Below are positions 1 through 6,676 of a stretch of DNA of 25,798 nt, piece by piece; position 1 is the stretch's first letter, and each line of letters starts with the position of its first letter. The notes below the pieces were generated by a model. The model saw only the letters and a list, made by a program, of their open reading frames with translations, was not told where the DNA came from and searched no databases. Source of the stretch: Deltaproteobacteria bacterium (GTDB taxonomy: Bacteria; Desulfobacterota; Binatia; Bin18); contig JACQEL010000732.1 of NCBI GenBank assembly GCA_016200595.1, positions 1 to 25,798 on the forward strand, given 5' to 3'. A program made the position numbers and the translations under genes.

Positions 1-271
1 GCCTGTGACACTATCCTCCGCCACTGCGTGAGAAGCAAGAGCTGCGGTGTACATCTGTGGTGAGTGCTCGGTGTCTCTTGGGAAGGTAAAAGACTTGATT
101 TCTGGCAGCGTAGAGGAGTATGGCATCGCGCAAGGCTGAACTGCAAAAAGAGATGCAGCTCGTGTCTCCTCAAAGAGAGGCGTAGCGAAAGCTGTGGGCA
201 CCGACCACCCGGCCCTGTCCTTCTGAATACCCTAATGGCTTTTGCCAAACAAATTCGGTAATGCCATCAGC

Positions 272-299
272 GTAGAGACGCGACATGTCGCGTCTCTAC
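272..299. repeat. Perfect 28-bp palindrome
   Basis: Positions 272-285 (GTAGAGACGCGACA) are the exact reverse complement of 286-299, with no spacer. It lies in a gene-poor stretch upstream of hyuA. Palindromes of the type gtagagacgcg...cgcgtctctac are dispersed repeats in several bacterial genomes, from memory. There is no T tract, so an intrinsic terminator is unlikely. Confidence 0.8.
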
Positions 300-460
300 A
301 GGTCTACGATTACCGGTTTTGTACGTCAAAATTCATTAGCACCAAGTGCGCTAATCGGGCTGTGCAAAAACGGAAGAGTAGCGTACGCTGTGCGCACGAC
401 AGATTTGTTCATGAGCAGCGCAGCGAAGAATCTCACTGCGAGACCCTTCACGGAGTTTAT

Positions 461-531
461 CCTGAGCCCACCGAAGCCTGTCCTGAGCCCTTCGACAAGC
501 TCAGGACAGGCTCCGTCGAAGGGGGCTCAGG
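461..531. repeat. Nested palindromic intergenic repeat
   Basis: The inner arms 476-488 (GCCTGTCCTGAGC) and 499-511 are exact reverse complements around a 10-nt loop. The outer arms 461-469 (CCTGAGCCC) and 523-531 are also exact complements. The unit resembles the widespread cctgagcc...cttcgac dispersed repeat of environmental genomes. It ends about 60 bp before hyuA and could form a stable hairpin in RNA or DNA. Confidence 0.75.
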
Positions 532-590
532 GGGACATCCATAGTGTGCCAGTCTTATGAAGTCTGGTTTAGACCTTAGACGAGATTTCT

Positions 591-2627
591 ATGCGTATTG
601 CCGTTGACGTTGGCGGGACGTTTACCGACGTGATCGTCTTAGACGAAAAGACGATCACGCTGCAATTAGAGAAGGTCGAAACCACACCGCAAGACCCGGC
701 CACAGGTGTCCTGCAAAGCTTCGCGAAGGCGAACGCCAAGTTGCGCGACATTGACTATTTCGTACATGGCACCACGCTCGGCCTTAATGCGTTACTGACC
801 CGTACCGGCGCACGAGTCGCCATTGTCACGACTAAGGGATTTCGCGACATCTACGAATTAGGTCGTACGGCGCGTGACCCTATGTACGATTTCAAGTACC
901 GCAAGCCCAAGACCCTGGTGCCGCGCTATCTGGCTTTTGAAGTGACGGAACGGAGCGATTTTCAAGGGAACGTCCTGACGCCGTTCGCCCCCACCGAGGC
1001 TGCCGCTGTTGCCCGCCAGATACGTGCCCTCAGGATTGAGGCGGTCGCAGTGTGTTTTCTTCATAGCTACGCCAACCCTGCTCACGAACTGGCCATGGAA
1101 GAGGTGCTGCACCAGGAGTGTCCGGAAATTTTGGTCACGCTCTCGCATCGCCTCAGCCGCGAGTATCGTGAGTACGAGCGCACGAGTACGGCGGTCATGG
1201 ACGCCTACATCAAGCCGGTCGTCAGGAGCTATCTCGCCACGCTCGATGGGGAGTTGCGCCGACGAGGATTCACCGGTCATTTCTTGCTCACTCGCTCAGG
1301 CGGCGGAGCCATGACCGTTGCCTCAGCGACCGCACAGCCGGTGCATACTGTGCTGTCCGGCCCTGCGGGTGGGGTCATTGGCGCGCGCTTCCTGAGCCAA
1401 CTCCTTGGCTGTGCCAATCTCGTCACGCTCGATATGGGCGGGACGAGTCTGGACGCCTCACTCGTTGTTGACGGACAGATAACCATTGAACATGAAGCGT
1501 CTTTCGAAGGTTTGCCGATCTCTATTCCCACCATTGATATCAAGACCATTGGTGCCGGTGGTGGCAGTATCGGCTGGATTGATGATGGCGGTCATCTGCA
1601 AGTGGGACCGCAGAGCGCTGGCGCGGTGCCTGGTCCAGCGTGCTACGGCAAAGGCGGACAGCAGCCGACTTTCACCGATGCGGCCTTGATTGTGGGCTAT
1701 CTCGATCCACAGAACTTCCTCGGCGGAGAAATCCAACTGGATGTTGCCCTAGCGCGCCAAGCGATACAGCAGGAGCTCGTACAACGCCTCCGTTTGTCAC
1801 TTCCACAAACGGCAGCCGGCATCTTGCGTATCAATGAAGCAAAAATCACCGGCGCGCTCCGCGAGATCTCAGTCGAGCGCGGCTTTCATCCTCAAGACTT
1901 CGCGCTGCTGGCCTTTGGTGGGGGTGGCGGTTTCGTCGCCTCTGGAGTCGCGCGCGAGCTGGGTGTTCCCACTGTCATCGTCCCGCCAGGACCGGCCAAC
2001 TTCTCGGCGTTTGGCATGCTCATGGTGAATGTCGTGCACGATTTTGCTCAGACCCATGTCACTGAACTGGACAATGTCGATATGTCAGTCATCAGTCGTA
2101 TCTACGCGAGCCTGATTGAACATGGTCAGGAGGCGCTCAAGCGCGATGGCTTCCAGGCGAAAGATCAGACGTTCCTGTGCTCAGCCGAGTTGCGCTATCA
2201 GGGACAAGAACACACCGTCAATATCCCTATTGGGCAACGAAACCTCACTGCCAGCGATATTCAGCGCATTGCCGGTGACTTCAATGCCGCCCACCTGACC
2301 CAATACGGCCACCATATGAGCGACCCGGTGGAGATTGTGACTCTGCGTGTGAGTGCGGTCGGGTTACTTCCCCAGCCAGTCCTGCCGACTATCGCCGCAA
2401 GCACGAGCAGTGTGCAGAGAGCGCGCAAGGGTAATCGCCCTGTCTACCAATTGGCGCTGGATACGGCTGTGGACTATACAGTCTATGAGCGAAGCCGACT
2501 GCTGGGCGGAGACCAGATTGACGGACCGGCCATCATTGAGGAGCCGAGTTCCACTACCGTTCTGCATGGCGGAGATAGCCTAACCGTAGGGCGATATGGA
2601 GAGTTGGTGATCGAGATAGGAAAATAA
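591..2627 (+). CDS. hyuA: Hydantoinase/oxoprolinase subunit A (HyuA family)
   Basis: The 678-residue product is a full-length HyuA-type ATP-dependent amidohydrolase subunit with an actin/Hsp70-like fold. The family hydrolyses hydantoins or 5-oxoproline, or carboxylates ketones, with a B subunit. Visible motifs are the N-terminal phosphate loop DVGGTFTDV (residues 6-14), HGTTLGLNALLTRTGA, the SREYREYERT segment, VLSGPAGGVIGA and LDMGGTSLDASLV. The length matches the usual 650-720 residues. hyuB follows after 169 bp, so the two probably act as one enzyme. The ATG at 591 has only a weak upstream purine stretch. The substrate cannot be told from sequence; N-methylhydantoinase, oxoprolinase and acetone carboxylase-like activities are all possible. 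Confidence 0.93.
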   Translation: MRIAVDVGGTFTDVIVLDEKTITLQLEKVETTPQDPATGVLQSFAKANAKLRDIDYFVHGTTLGLNALLTRTGARVAIVTTKGFRDIYELGRTARDPMYDFKYRKPKTLVPRYLAFEVTERSDFQGNVLTPFAPTEAAAVARQIRALRIEAVAVCFLHSYANPAHELAMEEVLHQECPEILVTLSHRLSREYREYERTSTAVMDAYIKPVVRSYLATLDGELRRRGFTGHFLLTRSGGGAMTVASATAQPVHTVLSGPAGGVIGARFLSQLLGCANLVTLDMGGTSLDASLVVDGQITIEHEASFEGLPISIPTIDIKTIGAGGGSIGWIDDGGHLQVGPQSAGAVPGPACYGKGGQQPTFTDAALIVGYLDPQNFLGGEIQLDVALARQAIQQELVQRLRLSLPQTAAGILRINEAKITGALREISVERGFHPQDFALLAFGGGGGFVASGVARELGVPTVIVPPGPANFSAFGMLMVNVVHDFAQTHVTELDNVDMSVISRIYASLIEHGQEALKRDGFQAKDQTFLCSAELRYQGQEHTVNIPIGQRNLTASDIQRIAGDFNAAHLTQYGHHMSDPVEIVTLRVSAVGLLPQPVLPTIAASTSSVQRARKGNRPVYQLALDTAVDYTVYERSRLLGGDQIDGPAIIEEPSSTTVLHGGDSLTVGRYGELVIEIGK

Positions 2628-2636
2628 AGGAGAGGA

Positions 2637-2738
2637 AACGGAGAACCGGAGACGGGGAGAATCGGAGAAAGGAGAAGCTTATTCTTTTCTTCTCCGATTC
2701 CCCGATTCTCCGATTCCCCGATTCTCCGATTCTCCGTT
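2637..2738. repeat. Inverted array of 8-nt tandem repeats
   Basis: The hyuA-hyuB gap is almost filled by a hairpin-capable element. The right arm (about 2,689-2,738) is a tandem run of the octamer CGATTCTC or CGATTCCC, at least five copies. The left arm (about 2,637-2,677) is a less regular run of CGGAGAAN octamers, which is its reverse complement. The arms are separated by about 11 nt around AAGCTT. If transcribed it would fold into a long stem between the two cistrons. It shares its plan, not its sequence, with elements at 13,032-13,172, 16,726-16,791 and 22,999-23,070. Confidence 0.8.
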
Positions 2739-2796
2739 TCTGTTTGTTTAAGGCTGGTTGCTGATTGTTACAGCAGGCTGCTGCGGAGGGAGAAAT

Positions 2797-4515
2797 ATGG
2801 TCGCACTAGATTCCATTACCGTCGAAGTCATTCGCAACTATCTGCTCTCGGCTGCGCGCGAAATGGCGCGCAACCTCATGCGTACCTCGTATAGCACCAT
2901 CGTGTATGAGATTCGCGACTTTGGGCTCGGTCTCTATGATCGTCACTGCCGTTTGCTGGCGGAAGCACCTGGACTGGCCATCTTTACCCGTGCCAACGAC
3001 TATGCCTTGCAGAAGATGGTGGAATTTCTTGGTGAAGACCACATCCATCCCGGCGATGTGATTCTGCTCAATTATCCGTTCTGGAGTTCGACCCACACGC
3101 TCGATGTGACCGCCGCTTCGCCCATCTTTTGCGGTGACCACCTGGTGGGCTTCACCGCGGTCAAACAGCATTGGTTGGACCTCAAGCAGAAGGACGCGGG
3201 TTACTGCCTGGACTCGGTCGATATGTACCAGGAGGGCTTATTCTTCCCCTGCTCGAAGATTTACAAACAAGGAGTGCTGAACAAAGACATTGAGGACATC
3301 ATTAGATTCAATTGCCGCATGCCTGACCGTGTCCTCGGCGATATGAATGCGCAGATCTCTTCTTGTCGCACTGGCGAACGGCGCGTCAAAGAACTGGTAG
3401 AAAAGTTTGGGCTCGACACCTACGAACACTCCGTGGCTGAGATTCTCGCGCATGGCGAGCGGCTGGCGCGTGCCCGCGTAGCCGCGTTACCGAAAGGCAC
3501 CTGGTCGGCCGAAGATTGGGTGGATGACGACGGCATCGACAAAGACACCATGGTCAAAATCAAAGCGACGGTGACGATTACCGACACCGAGATGGTGGTG
3601 GATTTCACTGGTTCCTCGCCGGTGACGCGTGGGCCGATTAATATTCCCTTTGGCTGCACGTTAGGGGTTGCCGGCCTGGTATTTAAGGCGATTACCACAC
3701 CAGAGACGCCGGCGAATGAAGGCAACTTTCGGCCGTTGCGCGTCGAGGCACCCCCAGGCACGCTGATGCACGCCGTCCCCCCAGCCGCGACGTTCACCCT
3801 GTGGCCGGCTTTGCTTGCGACTGAAGTGGTGACCAAAGCGCTCGCTCAGGGCATGCCCCATATCGTTCCCGCCTGCTCAGGCGGTGATGTCTGCTCGATG
3901 ATGGGAGTTGGCATCAATCCCCGCAACAACAGAATGTGGATTGAAGCGACCAACGAAGGGGTGGGTTTCGGTGGCTATGCAAGTGGCGACGGTGAGAATG
4001 GCATCATGCATGTGACCGAACCAGGTTGTCGTAACAACCCGATTGAAGTGCTGGAGACCAAAGCCCCTCTGGGGATCGAAAGCTATGGGCTCCGTCAGGA
4101 CTCTGGCGGTCCCGGCAAACACCGCGGCGGGCTGGGGATCACGCGGGTCTATCGCTTTCTGGCCCCTACGTCGGCCGTAACTTTAGTCAAGAAGACCAAG
4201 ACGAAGCCCTGGGGCATGACTGGCGGTCGCGAGGGAGAAAACTGCCATGTGATTCTGCGACCGGGAACGGACCAGGAGCAGATCACTGGTATGGTGTATG
4301 AGTCGATGGTACCAGGGGAAGTGCTGGCAAACTGCTCCGGTGGCGGCGGTGGCTGGGGGAATCCCTTTGAACGCGACCCCCAGCAGGTGCTGGACGATGT
4401 GCGTAATGGCTATGTCTCGCTCGTAAGCGCCGAAAGAGATTACCGAGTTGTCGTTAATCCAGAGACTATGACGCTTGATACAGCGGCGACCGCTGTATTG
4501 CGCTCAGGGAAATAA
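2797..4515 (+). CDS. hyuB: Hydantoinase subunit B (HyuB family)
   Basis: The 572-residue product is the partner of HyuA, of typical family length (550-600). Recognisable blocks are the N-terminal LDSITVEVIRNYL, SYSTIVYEIRDFG, HPGDVILLNYPFW near residue 85, the middle SSPVTRGPINIPFG block, and the C-terminal DSGGPGKHRGGLGI and NCSGGGGGWGNPFERDP motifs that mark this family. The start at ATG 2,797 is chosen because GGAGGG lies 6-10 nt upstream; an in-frame TTG at 2,758 has no such site. It is co-oriented with hyuA and is probably in the same transcript despite the repeat array between them. The substrate is unknown. Confidence 0.93.
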   Translation: MVALDSITVEVIRNYLLSAAREMARNLMRTSYSTIVYEIRDFGLGLYDRHCRLLAEAPGLAIFTRANDYALQKMVEFLGEDHIHPGDVILLNYPFWSSTHTLDVTAASPIFCGDHLVGFTAVKQHWLDLKQKDAGYCLDSVDMYQEGLFFPCSKIYKQGVLNKDIEDIIRFNCRMPDRVLGDMNAQISSCRTGERRVKELVEKFGLDTYEHSVAEILAHGERLARARVAALPKGTWSAEDWVDDDGIDKDTMVKIKATVTITDTEMVVDFTGSSPVTRGPINIPFGCTLGVAGLVFKAITTPETPANEGNFRPLRVEAPPGTLMHAVPPAATFTLWPALLATEVVTKALAQGMPHIVPACSGGDVCSMMGVGINPRNNRMWIEATNEGVGFGGYASGDGENGIMHVTEPGCRNNPIEVLETKAPLGIESYGLRQDSGGPGKHRGGLGITRVYRFLAPTSAVTLVKKTKTKPWGMTGGREGENCHVILRPGTDQEQITGMVYESMVPGEVLANCSGGGGGWGNPFERDPQQVLDDVRNGYVSLVSAERDYRVVVNPETMTLDTAATAVLRSGK

Positions 4516-4528
4516 GAATTTTCTCAGC

Positions 4529-4645
4529 AACAGCAGTTTTCAGTTGGATGTGCCCTTCCCTGCTGGGAGCGCGGGCGTCCCGCCCGCCCGAAAAGCGCCC
4601 AAGATGGGCGCGCTCCCAGGATGCATGCAAGTGCAAACCGCTATA
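4529..4645. mobile_element. MITE-like element 1
   Basis: A 117-bp element just after hyuB. Its left end aacagcagttttcagttg (4,529-4,546) is nearly identical to the left end of the element at 5,618-5,755, and its right end caagtgcaaaccgctata (4,628-4,645) matches that element's right end in most positions. The ends are imperfect inverted repeats of each other. The core has the exact arms 4,563-4,572 (CTGGGAGCGC) and 4,610-4,619. There is no coding capacity. It probably moved in trans, but no transposase is in the window. Confidence 0.6.
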
Positions 4646-4718
4646 GTACTCCGCCGCAGTGAGTTTGAGAGTTGTCATTCCGAGGCTGTAGGCCGAAGAA
4701 TCTCATTGACCGGATCGT

Positions 4719-5603
4719 TCACCACTCGCGTGGAGAGACGAGATGCTCAGTGCCGTCCCTATCAAGCGCGACCGAACCAAAGCGTAGAAGTTTTACCTCT
4801 TTAACGGTGACCAGGGGAGTGAGCACCTCTATCGTGTCGGAAGTCCGGTTCTGCAACAATCCAACCCCTAAACAGAACCCTTGCTCATCATTAAGGCCGA
4901 TGAGAAGTCCCGCAAGATTCCTGTCAACCCGTTGCGGAACTCGTCCCCAGATACCGACTCGATCGAGCCGCAAGCGATGACGAACGAGATTAGTGAAATA
5001 GCGCTGATATTTTTCTTGGCGGTTGGCGCGCCGTTCTTCTGCCGAGCGTTCCCGCACCGCAGTTGCAACTGGGAGGCGGCAGATGTGGAGATCAGCACGC
5101 CGAGCGCACGCACGAAGAAGCGGATCGAGTTCATGCGCTCGCGCAAGCGCTAGCAGATGAGTTGGCTGCAAGAGGTCAATCTTGTGGAGCTTGAACTCAA
5201 CTGCCAGCGGTCCTTCCACCAGCCCGGTAGTGTCGATCAAAGTTACGGGAATGCCAAGTTGCTGCGCTCGGTCCAGTAATCGCCGACAGCCGACCAGGGT
5301 TGGGAGCAAGTGGCCGACCGGTGAGGTCGCGCCGACGAAAATACGTGCCACACACTCTGGCTCAGGTGGCTCAGTGTCTGGTGAAAAACGGATAAGATTT
5401 AACGTCGTTGGCAGACCATGGGTAGATTGTCCTAAATCCGCGTCGAGCACGGCCACGGACTTCTTGTGAGCAGTGACCAGACGCACGAAATTTTGCAGGA
5501 GAGTGCTTTTGCCGACATCGGTTCGACCCAGGACCAGGAATTTTCCGCCTTGCTCAGTCATGGTCTGCAGTAGGAAGCGAAAGTCGTGAACTGGTTTCTC
5601 CAA
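4719..5603 (-). CDS. Clp1/Grc3-like P-loop NTPase (polynucleotide kinase type)
   Basis: The product has a Walker A motif GRTDVGKST, then VLDADLGQSTHGLPTTL, whose D-x-DLGQ signature is typical of the Clp1/Grc3 polynucleotide 5'-hydroxyl kinase family, and later LIDTTGLVEG as a Walker-B-like strand. In eukaryotes and archaea this family phosphorylates RNA or DNA 5'-OH ends; bacterial members are uncharacterised as far as I know. The start is uncertain: TTG 5,603 gives 294 residues and ATG 5,561 gives 280 with the Walker A at residues 12-20. A longer frame upstream runs into the repeat at 5,618-5,755 and is unlikely to be native. No other RNA-repair gene is adjacent. Functional assignment is by family only. 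Confidence 0.75.
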   Translation of the reverse strand: MEKPVHDFRFLLQTMTEQGGKFLVLGRTDVGKSTLLQNFVRLVTAHKKSVAVLDADLGQSTHGLPTTLNLIRFSPDTEPPEPECVARIFVGATSPVGHLLPTLVGCRRLLDRAQQLGIPVTLIDTTGLVEGPLAVEFKLHKIDLLQPTHLLALARAHELDPLLRACARRADLHICRLPVATAVRERSAEERRANRQEKYQRYFTNLVRHRLRLDRVGIWGRVPQRVDRNLAGLLIGLNDEQGFCLGVGLLQNRTSDTIEVLTPLVTVKEVKLLRFGSVALDRDGTEHLVSPREW

Positions 5604-5617
5604 GCTGTCGTCTTTCT

Positions 5618-5755
5618 TATAGCAGTTTTCAGTTGTCTGCGTCCTCCTCTGTAGGGGCGATCCTTGTGATCGCCCAAGGGGGACGCGGGGCAGGGCGAAT
5701 ACAAGATTCGCCCCTACACTCAATTTCAGGTCTCACCCAAGTGAAATTCGCTATA
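5618..5755. mobile_element. MITE-like element 2
   Basis: A 138-bp element with terminal inverted repeats tatagcagttttcagttg (5,618-5,635) and caagtgaaattcgctata (5,738-5,755), complementary at 14 of 18 positions. Inside, GTAGGGGCGA (5,651-5,660) is the exact complement of 5,708-5,717. Two sub-hairpins lie within: GGGCGATC 5,655-5,662 with 5,668-5,675, and GGGCGAAT 5,693-5,700 with 5,706-5,713. The result is a cruciform-capable core. It sits directly at the 5' side of the Clp1-like gene and may carry or have displaced its promoter. Confidence 0.65.
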
Positions 5756-5767
5756 GGTACTCTTCAG

Positions 5768-5974
5768 CTACCCCGTGAGTCGTTCCTGGCAACGAGCAAT
5801 TTCTTCGCGGAAGAGCGCCAATTTCTCTTCATCTCCGAGAGTCTGTGCCAGTGCCTCACCTTCACGGCACACTGTCAGGGCTTCTTGCCACTGGCGCTTG
5901 GCGAGGAATACCCCCGCCTTACGGAACAGACGGCTAAAACGCGCAGCCGGACTGTGGGCGGTCCTCTCAGCCAC
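5768..5974 (-). CDS. Small helical repeat-like protein coupled to DciA-like gene
   Basis: The 68-residue product is nearly all helical, with an RLFRKAGVFLAKRQWQEAL segment and a CREGEALAQTLGDEEK segment. These look like one to two tetratricopeptide-type helix pairs. I do not recognise a named family. The GTG start at 5,974 is preceded by a perfect AAGGAGG at 6-nt spacing, which lies inside the last codons of the upstream DUF721 gene. The two genes overlap by 8 nt in different frames, so translation is probably coupled. This points to a partner or accessory of the DciA-like protein, which is inference. Confidence 0.6.
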   Translation of the reverse strand: MAERTAHSPAARFSRLFRKAGVFLAKRQWQEALTVCREGEALAQTLGDEEKLALFREEIARCQERLTG

Positions 5975-6440
5975 GTGGGTCCTCCTTGGCCAGACGGCGA
6001 CGACGCGCGGCCAGAAGCGCGGCAAAGGCAGACTCCAAATCAGGACGTCCCAGCGCAGGCATTGGCAACTCGCTGAACGGCGGCAGAGAACGACGCGGAG
6101 GTGGAGCAGGGGGAGAGACGGTATCACGCACGCGGCCCGGGAAGAAAAAAATGTCTTTGACCACTGGAGTTCCCAGTTGTCGGTTCACCGCCTCTTTGAG
6201 GCGAAGTTTCTGGAATTGTAACTCCTGGAGGTAAACGGTACTAGAGACAGTCACAAAAAGTTTCCCATTCTGAATTTTACTCGGCCGCGCCTTGCGCGCG
6301 ACGGCCTCGCCCACCGCGGCTTCCCACACTTCCCAAATGCGATACTCCTGTAACCGACCGGCGATAGGGAGGTGCGGCAGCAGCGTAGCCAGCACTTCAG
6401 CAGCCGACTGCCAAGCCGAATTATCTGTACGTGTTGCCAT
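5967..6440 (-). CDS. dciA: DUF721 / DciA-like protein
   Basis: The 157-residue product has the DUF721 signature: an N-terminal helix region, RIWEVWEAAVGEAVARKARP, GKLFVTVSSTVYLQELQF and a C-terminal basic tail ending ARRRRLAKEDPRG. DciA proteins of this family interact with the replicative helicase DnaB and help load it in bacteria lacking DnaC. Bacterial DUF721 proteins vary widely, so the exact role here is inferred. The gene is divergent from nrdJ with a 236-bp spacer, so a replication factor and the dNTP-making enzyme share an intergenic region. Confidence 0.8.
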   Translation of the reverse strand: MATRTDNSAWQSAAEVLATLLPHLPIAGRLQEYRIWEVWEAAVGEAVARKARPSKIQNGKLFVTVSSTVYLQELQFQKLRLKEAVNRQLGTPVVKDIFFFPGRVRDTVSPPAPPPRRSLPPFSELPMPALGRPDLESAFAALLAARRRRLAKEDPRG

Positions 6441-6516
6441 AGGAGAGGCATCTTAGAAGAAGTCCGGCAAAAAAAGAAGAGTATTTTCAGCCACAAGTGC
6501 TAGGGTTTTTTTTCGC

Positions 6517-6545
6517 TTGACAGCGCTATATATTGTGTGTAAGAG
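6517..6545 (+). promoter_or_regulatory. nrdJ promoter with NrdR box
   Basis: GCGCTATATATTGTGT (6,523-6,538) matches the NrdR box consensus acaCwAtATaTwGtgt closely: the right half is perfect and the central CTATATATTG intact. It directly follows a consensus -35 TTGACA (6,517-6,522); a -10 candidate TAAGAG sits 17 nt further on. NrdR is the ATP/dATP-responsive repressor of ribonucleotide reductase genes, so binding here would cover the promoter core. NrdR boxes usually come in pairs; 6,493-6,508 is a degenerate candidate partner matching about half the positions. Confidence 0.7.
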
Positions 6546-6676
6546 CATTTTTCACCTGCCGGTTATTTTACTGCTGAAGGGGGAGCAACAGGAAAAAAGG
6601 GAAAGAGAATACTGTGTTTGCTGTAGTAGCCAGTGCAAGATTATTTACTTTCACATGTGGAGAGGAGGAGGCGGCT

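Larger units (their letters stand above)
1..590. other. Gene-poor left edge with dispersed repeats
   Basis: No reading frame here has a ribosome binding site or recognisable protein content. The stretch holds the palindromes at 272-299 and 461-531. It also has a 25-nt word at 394-418 that recurs with one mismatch at 14,794-14,818, and a gaagaatctca word at 425-435 that recurs near 4,695. It reads as an intergenic region repeatedly hit by small repeats. No clear promoter for hyuA was identified. Confidence 0.5.

Noticed and set aside
858..1280. Minus-strand frame of 140 codons inside hyuA
   Set aside because: Antisense shadow with no ribosome binding site; hyuA is unmistakable.
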